Shown: positions 8,347-15,086 of the stretch, in pieces | Numbering within the stretch: the stretch's first letter is position 1 | Layout of the letters: each line of letters begins with the position of its first letter | Assembly (NCBI GenBank): GCA_964003245.1 | Contig: CAXFIU010000029.1 | Span: 1 to 17,559, forward strand | DNA: 17,559 bases | Direction of reading: 5' to 3' | DNA from: MGIIb-O2 sp964003245 | Lineage (GTDB): Archaea; Thermoplasmatota; Poseidoniia; Poseidoniales; Thalassarchaeaceae | Notes under the pieces: model-generated | What the model saw: the letters and a program-made list of their open reading frames with translations, nothing else | Told to the model about the DNA's origin: nothing | The model's database searches: none | Position numbers and translations under genes: made by a program

Positions 8347-8750
8347 AATATATTGAATGCCATTATTCCTCCGATGTACAATCCAGACATCGAACCTAAT
8401 GCTAACCAAATACCAATTCTAAATGGGGGGAAATTATACTGCCATAAATACATTGATTGACCTAGCCAAGTTAAAATAACTACTGCAATTCCATAAAATC
8501 CAAAGAACAATCTAAATGAATAGAAAACAATCATTCCTAGAAGATATCCTAAGTATAGTTCCGTTTTATTACCATATTTTTCTGATAACAGAAAACAAAA
8601 TAAACCCAGAAATGCTAGAATCAATACTGGAAATAATAGGTTCTTTGTACTGAAAAAATCTATTTCAAATAGATATGGTATGAATGCTAAAATAAAACCA
8701 GACAATGATGGAATTGCTACAGGCCATAGTGGAGCAGACTCCCACTTCAT
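8343..8750 (-). CDS. Small multi-pass membrane protein, unknown function
   Basis: A 135-residue, very hydrophobic protein with about four or five membrane helices (roughly 10-28, 37-57, 66-102 and 110-133). It has no recognisable motif. It is divergent from the aminophenol dioxygenase operon and shares that 38-85-base promoter region, including a perfect palindrome. Its ATG at 8750 lies about 27 bases from a TATA-like element, which would give a leaderless transcript. The shared control region makes a link to the aromatic operon, for example in uptake, conceivable. Nothing in the protein itself shows this. The gene ends inside the stop codon of the PAP2-like gene. Confidence 0.7.
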   Translation of the reverse strand: MKWESAPLWPVAIPSLSGFILAFIPYLFEIDFFSTKNLLFPVLILAFLGLFCFLLSEKYGNKTELYLGYLLGMIVFYSFRLFFGFYGIAVVILTWLGQSMYLWQYNFPPFRIGIWLALGSMSGLYIGGIMAFNIF

Positions 8751-8752
8751 GG

Positions 8753-8767
8753 TATGCCGGCGGCATA
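8753..8767. promoter_or_regulatory. Perfect 15-bp palindrome, candidate operator of the amn-like operon
   Basis: TATGCCG-G-CGGCATA has 7-bp arms around one central base. It sits directly upstream of the TATA-like box of the aminophenol dioxygenase operon and 3 bases before the start of the divergent membrane gene. Its GC-rich core stands out from the AT-rich surroundings. Size, symmetry and place fit a dimeric transcription factor site. No regulator gene is visible in the window. Confidence 0.5.
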
Positions 8768-8770
8768 TCT

Positions 8771-8783
8771 AGCATATAATACT
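8771..8783. promoter_or_regulatory. Bidirectional TATA-like box (amn-like operon and divergent gene)
   Basis: AGCATATAATACT reads as a TATA-like box on both strands (GCATATAATAC / GTATTATATGC). Archaeal transcription normally starts about 25-27 bases downstream. On the plus strand this predicts a start near 8803, upstream of the ATG at 8836 but downstream of the ATG at 8788. On the minus strand it predicts a start near 8751, giving a leaderless message for the 8750 gene. This is inferred from spacing. Confidence 0.4.
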
Positions 8784-8835
8784 CTGAATGGCCCCATACG
8801 TCTCATTCATGAATAAGAATAGTCTCCGCTCTAAC

Positions 8836-9741
8836 ATGTCGAAAGGCGAAATTGTACTCGGATGCCTTGCACCGCACCCTCCTCACCTAGTTTATGCAGA
8901 GAATCCTCCTCAAAATGAGGCCTTTAGTGAGGGTGGTTGGGAAACTCTCCGATGGGGTTATGCAAAACTCGCAAGAAAACTAAAAACAATTGATTATGAT
9001 GCTATTGTAATTTTCACTCCACATTGGCAAACATACATTGGGACACATTTCTTGGGCCTTCCAGAATTTAAATCTAAATCAGTAGATCCTGTTTTTCCTA
9101 ATTTGTTTAGATATAATTACGATCTTAAAGTTGATGTAGAATTAGCCGAAGCTATGCATGAAGAAACTGCCAAAGCAGGAATTATAACGAAAATGATGAG
9201 AAATCCTGATTTCAGAGTAGATTATGGAACTATAACATCCTGTCATTTATTGAATCCTAGCTGGGATAAACCTATAGTTACAATTTCTAGTAATCGTAAT
9301 TCTCACTATTATTCAAATGAAGTAATGATCGAACAAGCTAAGGCATTGGGCGAGGCATGTATGAGAGCTATTGAAAAAAGTGGGAAAAAGGTAGTCTTAG
9401 TAAGTAGCCATAGTCTTAGTCATCGTCACTTTGTAACTGAAGCCCCTCTTCCTGAAGATATGAGTCGAGAACACATATACAATCACAGTCAATATGTTTG
9501 GGATATGAAAATTATTGATATGTTCAGAAAGGGTCAGATGCAAGAGGTAGTTGATATTATGCCAGAGTATACTGAACAGACCATTGCTGAAACTGAGGCG
9601 GGAGGATTAATTTGGATGATGGCTGCTATGGGCGTGCCTAGTTATCCTGCTGAAATTTATGGTTATCAATCAGTTATAGGTACAGGCAACTGTATTGCTT
9701 GTTGGGATCCAAATACTGAAACTAGGGAGTTAGTACTCTGA
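8836..9741 (+). CDS. amnB: 2-aminophenol 1,6-dioxygenase, catalytic beta subunit (AmnB-like)
   Basis: A class III extradiol dioxygenase (LigB superfamily) predicted to cleave 2-aminophenol, or a related aminated catechol analogue, with O2 to 2-aminomuconate semialdehyde using non-heme Fe(II). With the ATG at 8836 (301 aa), the known beta-subunit iron ligands His13, His62 and Glu251 fall at H14 (A-P-H-P-P-H), H63 (T-P-H-W) and E252. The catalytic His195 falls at H196 (S-L-S-H). All four carry the same offset of one, which strongly supports this start over the ATG at 8788 (16 extra residues). The P-P-Q-N-E, S-V-D-P-V-F-P-N-L-F-R-Y and M-M-R-N-P-x-F-R-V-D-Y-G-T-I-T blocks recall bacterial AmnB. 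It is the first gene of a three-gene operon, 9 bases before its partner. True substrate is inferred; LigB relatives also cleave catechols. Confidence 0.87.
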   Translation: MSKGEIVLGCLAPHPPHLVYAENPPQNEAFSEGGWETLRWGYAKLARKLKTIDYDAIVIFTPHWQTYIGTHFLGLPEFKSKSVDPVFPNLFRYNYDLKVDVELAEAMHEETAKAGIITKMMRNPDFRVDYGTITSCHLLNPSWDKPIVTISSNRNSHYYSNEVMIEQAKALGEACMRAIEKSGKKVVLVSSHSLSHRHFVTEAPLPEDMSREHIYNHSQYVWDMKIIDMFRKGQMQEVVDIMPEYTEQTIAETEAGGLIWMMAAMGVPSYPAEIYGYQSVIGTGNCIACWDPNTETRELVL

Positions 9742-9750
9742 GGTGATTTA

Positions 9751-10677
9751 ATGAGCGAAGAGTCACCAATTCTTTTCGGACTTTATGTCCCTCCTCACCC
9801 TCAGCCTTTACTTTCACCAGATGCAAATTCTGGATATGCAAATTTACGTGCTGCATTTGAAACATGTAGGAAGAGAATCGAAGAATCAGATGCAGATCTG
9901 ATACTAGTTTATTCAACTACATGGCCAAGTGTTGTAGGACACCAAATTCAAGCTCTTAAAGAATCAATTTGGACTCATGTTGACGATGATTTCCATTATC
10001 TTGGTAGTATGCCATATAATTTCCATATAGATTCCGAATTCGCTCATGAATATTGTTCAGCGGCCGAAAAAAGAGGTTTACATGCTAGAACCGTAGAGTA
10101 TGAAGGATTTCCAATAGATACTGGTTCAGTAGTTGCTCTTAGCTTACTCAATCCTGATAACAGAATCCCAGCATGTATTGTCTCAAGTAATATGTATGCT
10201 AATCGTTCTGAAACTATTGTTCTTGGCAAAGCGGCAAATGATGCTTTAATTAGTCAAGGTAAAAAAGCAGTTGTAGTTGTAGTTTCTAGCTTATCGAATA
10301 GAATGTTCACAGAACATATCGATCCTTCTGAAGATAGGATTCATAGTTCGAAAGATAACGAGTGGAATGAAAAAATACTCGAATTCTTTGCAGATGGTAG
10401 ATTAGAAGATTTAAGTCAATTAAGTAGAGAAATTCATGGCCAAATAAGAGTCCAGAAGGTTGTTGCTTACAAGCCAGCTTGGTGGCTCGCTGCATCAATG
10501 GGTCAACACAATAATTACGATGGAGAAGTGTTGGCTTATGAGGCATTACATGGCTCTGGGGGAGCTGTAATTCAACTAACTCCCTCATCTGGCTCATTTG
10601 GAGATAAAGAGTTTGATGAAGATGATGTAGAGTACTATCAGGGCGATAGAAATGTCCTAAATATGGGGAATAATTGA
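9751..10677 (+). CDS. amnA: 2-aminophenol 1,6-dioxygenase, non-catalytic alpha subunit (AmnA-like)
   Basis: A 308-residue paralogue of the preceding gene with the LigB fold but without an intact iron site. The first histidine position keeps P-P-H-P (H16). The second, P-H-W in the beta subunit, is T-T-W here (56-58), and the S-L-S-H acid-base histidine is S-L-S-N. In the bacterial alpha2-beta2 enzymes the alpha subunit is likewise inactive and structural. The blocks Y-E-G-F-P-I-D-T-G-S-V-V-A, L-S-N-R-M-F and K-P-A-W-W-L-A-A match what I recall of AmnA. The start ATG at 9751 is preceded by a GAGGTGA ribosome site (9740-9746) that overlaps the amnB stop. Its own stop overlaps the next start (TGATG), indicating coupled translation. 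The AT-rich acidic tail (residues about 285-308) appears to be an addition. Confidence 0.85.
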   Translation: MSEESPILFGLYVPPHPQPLLSPDANSGYANLRAAFETCRKRIEESDADLILVYSTTWPSVVGHQIQALKESIWTHVDDDFHYLGSMPYNFHIDSEFAHEYCSAAEKRGLHARTVEYEGFPIDTGSVVALSLLNPDNRIPACIVSSNMYANRSETIVLGKAANDALISQGKKAVVVVVSSLSNRMFTEHIDPSEDRIHSSKDNEWNEKILEFFADGRLEDLSQLSREIHGQIRVQKVVAYKPAWWLAASMGQHNNYDGEVLAYEALHGSGGAVIQLTPSSGSFGDKEFDEDDVEYYQGDRNVLNMGNN

Positions 10678-11375
10678 TGTCCGAAGATCAATTCGATGAG
10701 CGAAAATTTGGGCAACTCCTCGAATGGATTTATGAGGTGGACCAAATAACAGATTCCGAGGCACGAAGTCGTCTTGTTGAACAAATAAAATCCATGCCTC
10801 AAGACATTGTCGAAAAAATGTATAATGATTATGGTAAATCATTTCTTAGTTCAGCAGGCGGCGCAATGGGTGCAGCCGCAGGAGTAGCTGTTGGCGGACC
10901 AGTAGGTGGAATAGTTGGCGGCGTAGTTGGGAAGAAAACTGCTGGAAAACTTGTTACGGCTAACGGTCCATTTAAGTCCGAACTAGGGCCTTCTGCCGTT
11001 GGAGCCTATCCTCATCTTCACAGAGCGGGCGACCTAATTTTTGTAAGTGGAATCGGTCCAAGGAAACCAGTTACTAATGAGATACCTGGTGGGCCAATAA
11101 AAGATGAAAATGGTAACCCTCTAGATTATGATATAAAAGCTCAAACTCGTTCAGTAATAGAAAATATCAAGATTATTCTTGAAGAGTATGGTTCAAGTTT
11201 AGAGAATGTAGTAGATGTATATTCTATGCTCGTAGATATGGATAGAGATTTTGCAGGCTACAACGAAGTCTACGCTGAATATTTTTCTGAAATTTTACCC
11301 TCTCGAACAACTTGCTCGGTCTCGGCTCTTCCAACTCCTATTGCTGTTGAGTTAAAGGTAATTGCAAAGGCATGA
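10677..11375 (+). CDS. 2-aminomuconate deaminase-like RidA protein with N-terminal glycine-zipper extension
   Basis: The C-terminal part (about 100-232) is a RidA/YjgF domain with V-G-A-Y-P-H, F-V-S-G-I-G-P-R-K-P, Q-T-R-S-V-I-E-N and S-R-T-T-C ... A-V-E-L-K-V-I-A. The S-G-I-G-P-R variant and the operon place point to the 2-aminomuconate deaminase group (AmnD/NbaF), which acts two steps after ring cleavage and releases ammonia to give 4-oxalocrotonate. The arginine of S-R-T-T matches the RidA active-site Arg. Ordinary RidA proteins have about 130 residues. Here about 99 extra residues precede it: a charged helical part (1-55) and a glycine zipper (about 60-90, with repeated G-G at 61, 73, 77 and 81). 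The start ATG at 10677 overlaps the amnA stop by one base (TGATG). The deaminase role is inferred from family and context. Confidence 0.8.
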   Translation: MSEDQFDERKFGQLLEWIYEVDQITDSEARSRLVEQIKSMPQDIVEKMYNDYGKSFLSSAGGAMGAAAGVAVGGPVGGIVGGVVGKKTAGKLVTANGPFKSELGPSAVGAYPHLHRAGDLIFVSGIGPRKPVTNEIPGGPIKDENGNPLDYDIKAQTRSVIENIKIILEEYGSSLENVVDVYSMLVDMDRDFAGYNEVYAEYFSEILPSRTTCSVSALPTPIAVELKVIAKA

Positions 11376-11378
11376 GGC

Positions 11379-12407
11379 CTAATTATCTAAAGATTCAACT
11401 CTCTCTGAAGTACAGTCAACTGGTGCTGAAATAGGATTGCAAGCTACTGGATTTCCATTAGGTATCTCTACCCAATATTCAATTCCATTGACTTCCTCTG
11501 GGTAATCTGTAGAAATAGAATGAGCACCAACTGAAATGGCCGCCTGAAGCCTAGTTGTATCATTATTATCCGCTTCTCCATCCTCAGCATTATCTGCTCT
11601 TGATCTAACAATAAATCCGTCTCTAACTAGAGCCTCTATTTCCTCTCCATTGCCAATTGGGTCGGTATCTGAGAAGATTGCTGCTTCAGAACTACCTGGC
11701 TCAGACATTGTAAACATTCTAGAACCATTTAATCCAGGATATTTTTCGTAATAGCTTTCTCTTACATCTCCACTAGAAAGTAGAATGAACATTGCTTTTC
11801 CTCTTGAGTCATCCAGTAATGGCCAACCATTTTTCAGTATGGAATTTGAAAGAGTTTCTTCTCCATTTCTAACATCGTCGGGAGTAATTGTTTTATTACG
11901 AGGCCAATATTGAATTATTTCTTCCTCAATATTTTCCAACATATTTTGTAAATCAATTACAAACGTATTATCTGTGCTTTGTTCAATCCATTCTTTAGGC
12001 TCAATCCAAATCATTAATGGCACATGCTCTTGATTTTCATCTGACCAATTTAACAGAGTACCTAGACATTCTTCCAAAGTAATGCAATTTGATCTTGCAT
12101 CATATTGATTATGATAAACATATAACTGACCTCTTGCATCCCACCAAACATCTATTTCAAATTGCCTTACACCTTGTTCTTCCGCTTGGATATCTAAAGG
12201 ATCGTGTGAATAATCATAAGCTCTAATTGTAGGCCCTATCGGGGCTAAGTGATATGAATTATGTGTCCCTTTCATTTGAATATGATTTATCCTTAGAGGC
12301 GTTAAATCATCCTCTTCAATGGATGTATTTTTATCCGAATCTGATAGGCATCCACTCAATGAACCGGTCATGATAATCAATACCATAATGGCCGAAATCG
12401 TCTTCAT
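11379..12407 (-). CDS. Lipoprotein of the Ca2+-dependent PI-PLC-like phosphodiesterase family
   Basis: A 342-residue exported lipoprotein. It has a signal sequence with a hydrophobic core (residues 4-15) and a lipobox S-L-S-G-C, the lipidated Cys being C20. An acidic linker follows, then a TIM-barrel phosphodiesterase of the PI-PLC-C1 type. H49 in M-K-G-T-H-N-S-Y-H and H99 in L-Y-V-Y-H-N are the expected catalytic histidines, and E84/D86 in R-Q-F-E-I-D-V-W-W-D are the expected metal ligands. The family cleaves phosphodiester bonds of inositol or glycerol lipids. In an archaeon the target may be its own ether lipids or external algal or bacterial lipids; this cannot be decided. It ends 3 bases from the convergent RidA gene and is divergent from the permease. 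Confidence 0.85.
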   Translation of the reverse strand: MKTISAIMVLIIMTGSLSGCLSDSDKNTSIEEDDLTPLRINHIQMKGTHNSYHLAPIGPTIRAYDYSHDPLDIQAEEQGVRQFEIDVWWDARGQLYVYHNQYDARSNCITLEECLGTLLNWSDENQEHVPLMIWIEPKEWIEQSTDNTFVIDLQNMLENIEEEIIQYWPRNKTITPDDVRNGEETLSNSILKNGWPLLDDSRGKAMFILLSSGDVRESYYEKYPGLNGSRMFTMSEPGSSEAAIFSDTDPIGNGEEIEALVRDGFIVRSRADNAEDGEADNNDTTRLQAAISVGAHSISTDYPEEVNGIEYWVEIPNGNPVACNPISAPVDCTSERVESLDN

Positions 12408-12486
12408 CTTGTTAATGCTACAATGCTATTTAACATTATAATTTCGGAGGCCAAACCTTCAACTATAAGCAATCTTTCGCGTGAAT
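12408..12486. promoter_or_regulatory. Divergent promoter region, PI-PLC-like gene and permease
   Basis: On the minus strand ATTATAA (about 12436-12442) lies about 32 bases before the PI-PLC-like ATG. On the plus strand AACTATAAGC (12461-12470) lies about 22 bases before the permease ATG at 12487. Both spacings suggest leaderless or very short-leader transcripts. Inferred from position only. Confidence 0.35.
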
Positions 12487-14151
12487 ATGGATAGACTGTC
12501 TCCATCAGAAGTGTTAGGAATTGTTCTCCAACCTCTTGAAAGGGTAACCGAAACTTTAGAAAGAAAGTTAGGTCTTTTTTCAGTAGTAATTCTTTCATTA
12601 TCTGCAATGTTGGGGAGTGGTCTTTTTGTTCTTCCTTCTTTAGCTATGATGGAACTAGGAGGTGGTGAAATACCTCTTGGTGGTATCTGGCTAGCATATT
12701 TATTTGCAGGTCTAGTAATTCTTCCTGGGGCAATGTCGAAATCAGAACTCGCCTCTGCGATGCCCTCTTCAGGTGGCGCCTATGTTTACATCGAGAAGAC
12801 ATTTGGTCCAATAATTGGGACAATATCTGGACTTGGATTATGGGCTAATTTTATGCTTAAATCTGCTTTTGCATTGATAGGATTTAGGGCATACTTATGG
12901 GTTTTAGAAGGTATTCTGGGCATATCAATAAATCTTGATTATGCGGTTATGATAATGTTAGCATTGATTGTAGGAATCAATATCTTAGGTGCAAAAAGTA
13001 TCAAGAAAGTTCAAACACCTGTAGTTTTAATTTCCGTAGCATATCTTCTATGTGTTTGTTTATGGGCTTTAGCAACGACTGAATTAAATTGGGATGCCGC
13101 CCTGTCTAGGGATTCATTCGGAGCAGACTGGCAAACGTTTTCATCAACAGCAGCTTTAGTTTTTGTTTCTTATATTGGTGTTACAAAAGTTGCAGCGGTC
13201 GGTGGTGAGATTAAATCACCAAGTAAGAATTTACCTTATGGGATACTCATATCTTTACTTTTCAGCATTATATTGTATGTGTTTGTAACTCTTACAATGG
13301 CTATTACAGTTGATCCGATTAATTATGTAGATAGTGGACATGCTAGAGAAGATCCAATTTACATATTCGCTTTGGATGTAGGCGGTAAAACAGTTGCAAC
13401 AATAGCAGCAACATTCGCAGCAATCACTGTTCTCTCAGGTTCTCTTGCAGGGATCATGGCGGCATCTAGGTTTCTTTTTGCCATGGCTAGAGACAATTTA
13501 TTGCCAGCATTTTTTGAAGACGTCCACGGCAGATTTGAGACGCCTCACTGGGCAATAATTGGAACAGGGTTATCGATGGCCGCTGCCATTATGTTCCTAC
13601 CAGTTCATGATGTAGCAGAGTTTGCTTCAGGATTCAATATCATGATTTTTATTGTTATCAATTCTTGTGTATTAGTACTTCGTTCATCCGCGAAATCTCA
13701 CTGGTATGAGCCTGAATGGAAGTCCCCATTATTCCCTTTAATTCAAATTCTAGGTATTGCAGGGGGCTCAATCCTAATCTATGCCATGGGGTCGAAGGCA
13801 GTAATTGGTGGAACTGCCGCTATTGTAATTGGAATAATCATCTATCAATCATATGGTAAAAAACATAATCAGAATCAGATCATTACTCCTTGGGAAACTT
13901 TCCGTTTGACATTTACTAATCCTGACGAGGTAGAACATCGTCGTCGCTGGGCTGCATTCCATGCAGCAGATACAGAGAGAAATGATCATCTTAACTTACA
14001 TGAATTTATTGCTGCTATGCAAGCTTTGGGTTTCTCTGGAGAAGGAGAAGATGCACTGAGAGAATATTTCCATGCTGCTGATGAGAATCAAGATGGAATA
14101 TTGGAAATAGATGAGTTCTTGTTAGGTGTGGAAGAATTAGAGTTCGATTAG
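12487..14151 (+). CDS. APC-superfamily amino acid permease with C-terminal EF-hand pair
   Basis: A 554-residue membrane transporter; start taken at the ATG 12487, with a GTG at 12481 also possible. The N-terminal part (about 25-450) is an APC-type permease of about twelve helices. G-S-G-L-F-V-L-P in helix 1 and the A-M-P-S-S-G-G-A-Y-V-Y-I-E block are typical of amino acid/polyamine carriers, as are G-G-E-I-K-S-P-S-K-N-L-P and R-F-L-F-A-M-A-R-D-N-L-L-P. A cytoplasmic linker leads to two EF-hand loops. D495-E506 has a non-canonical sixth position (Asp for Gly). D532-E543 (D-E-N-Q-D-G-I-L-E-I-D-E) is canonical. Each is preceded by F-H-A-A-D. Ca2+-dependent control of transport is an inference. 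APC transporters usually end without such a domain, so the fusion is unusual. The substrate is unknown. Confidence 0.9.
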   Translation: MDRLSPSEVLGIVLQPLERVTETLERKLGLFSVVILSLSAMLGSGLFVLPSLAMMELGGGEIPLGGIWLAYLFAGLVILPGAMSKSELASAMPSSGGAYVYIEKTFGPIIGTISGLGLWANFMLKSAFALIGFRAYLWVLEGILGISINLDYAVMIMLALIVGINILGAKSIKKVQTPVVLISVAYLLCVCLWALATTELNWDAALSRDSFGADWQTFSSTAALVFVSYIGVTKVAAVGGEIKSPSKNLPYGILISLLFSIILYVFVTLTMAITVDPINYVDSGHAREDPIYIFALDVGGKTVATIAATFAAITVLSGSLAGIMAASRFLFAMARDNLLPAFFEDVHGRFETPHWAIIGTGLSMAAAIMFLPVHDVAEFASGFNIMIFIVINSCVLVLRSSAKSHWYEPEWKSPLFPLIQILGIAGGSILIYAMGSKAVIGGTAAIVIGIIIYQSYGKKHNQNQIITPWETFRLTFTNPDEVEHRRRWAAFHAADTERNDHLNLHEFIAAMQALGFSGEGEDALREYFHAADENQDGILEIDEFLLGVEELEFD

Positions 14152-14212
14152 TGATTGATAAGGCGTTCAATTGAAGGCCTGTATGTTTCTCGAACATATC
14201 GAAGGTGAGTGT

Positions 14213-15028
14213 ATGGCAATATCTAGTCGAGCAAAAAAAGTTACAACTCATACACTGCAAGAAATGAAAGCAAGTGGTGAGAAAATCACCATGTTAACCT
14301 CATATGACTATTCATTAGCTAGACTTGTCGATGCAGCGGGAATTGATGTAATTCTTGTTGGAGATTCTGCTTCCAATGTCATGGCTGGGAATGAAACAAC
14401 AGTTCCAATTACTTTGGATCATATGATTTATCATGCTCAATGCGTCATTAATGGAGTCGATAGAGCCTTGGTAGTCGTTGATATGCCATTTGGTACTTAT
14501 CAAGGAGATTCTAAAACCGCTCTTGATTCAGCAATTCGCATTATGAAGGAATCCGGTGGTCACGCCGTTAAATTAGAGGGCGGTTCAGAAATTGTAGAAT
14601 CTGTGGTAAGAATTCAGCAAGCAGGAATCCCAGTGATGGGACATCTTGGATTAACTCCTCAGTCAATTTACAAATTTGGAACTTACAGTGTTAGAGCCAA
14701 GGAACAAGATGAGGCTACAAAATTACTTGAAGATGCTAAAGCATTAGAGGAAGCGGGATGCTTCTCCATTGTTTTCGAAAAGATACCCGCTGAACTAGCT
14801 AAGAAAGTCAGCGAACAACTAACAATTCCAACTATTGGAATAGGTGCTGGAGTGGATTGTGACGGGCAAGTTTTGGTTTTACATGATATGTTAGGAATAA
14901 CAAAAGATTTCAGCCCTAGATTCCTAAGGAGATATGCAGATTTAGGTGAAACAATTGATGGGGCTGTCAAGCAGTACATCGAAGATGTACGTAGTAAACA
15001 GTTCCCAAACGCTGATGAAGGATACTAA
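14213..15028 (+). CDS. panB: 3-methyl-2-oxobutanoate hydroxymethyltransferase (ketopantoate synthase)
   Basis: Catalyses transfer of a hydroxymethyl group from 5,10-methylene-tetrahydrofolate (or archaeal pterin) to 2-oxoisovalerate, the first committed step to pantothenate and CoA. The family blocks are all present. These are M-L-T-S-Y-D-Y-S near the N-terminus, I-L-V-G-D-S-A-S-N-V-M-A-G (metal-binding Asp), D-M-P-F-G-T-Y-Q, A-V-K-L-E-G-G, P-V-M-G-H-L-G-L-T-P-Q and I-V-F-E-K-I-P with the catalytic Glu. The ATG at 14213 gives 271 aa, the usual size, with GGTGA at 14204-14208 as ribosome site. The longer TTG start at 14171 is less likely. It follows the permease by 61 bases and precedes rfcS. 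CoA supply fits the acyl-CoA enzymes nearby, but linkage is only positional. Confidence 0.95.
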   Translation: MAISSRAKKVTTHTLQEMKASGEKITMLTSYDYSLARLVDAAGIDVILVGDSASNVMAGNETTVPITLDHMIYHAQCVINGVDRALVVVDMPFGTYQGDSKTALDSAIRIMKESGGHAVKLEGGSEIVESVVRIQQAGIPVMGHLGLTPQSIYKFGTYSVRAKEQDEATKLLEDAKALEEAGCFSIVFEKIPAELAKKVSEQLTIPTIGIGAGVDCDGQVLVLHDMLGITKDFSPRFLRRYADLGETIDGAVKQYIEDVRSKQFPNADEGY

Positions 15029-15086
15029 TTCTTAGAGTACATCTCTACAAAACTTCAAGGACAACCGCCTTTGATGTAACTTTGCT

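Noticed and set aside
8788..8835. Upstream ATG codons extending AmnB by up to 16 residues
   Set aside because: Residue numbering of the iron ligands and the predicted transcription start both favour the ATG at 8836.
8836..10677. MEMO-type non-enzymatic LigB relatives
   Set aside because: The first protein keeps all iron ligands and the AmnB-specific blocks, and the pairing with a RidA gene fits the aminophenol pathway.
14166..14175. Ten-base palindrome TTCAATTGAA before panB
   Set aside because: Too short and AT-rich to stand out from chance; no link to a promoter element.
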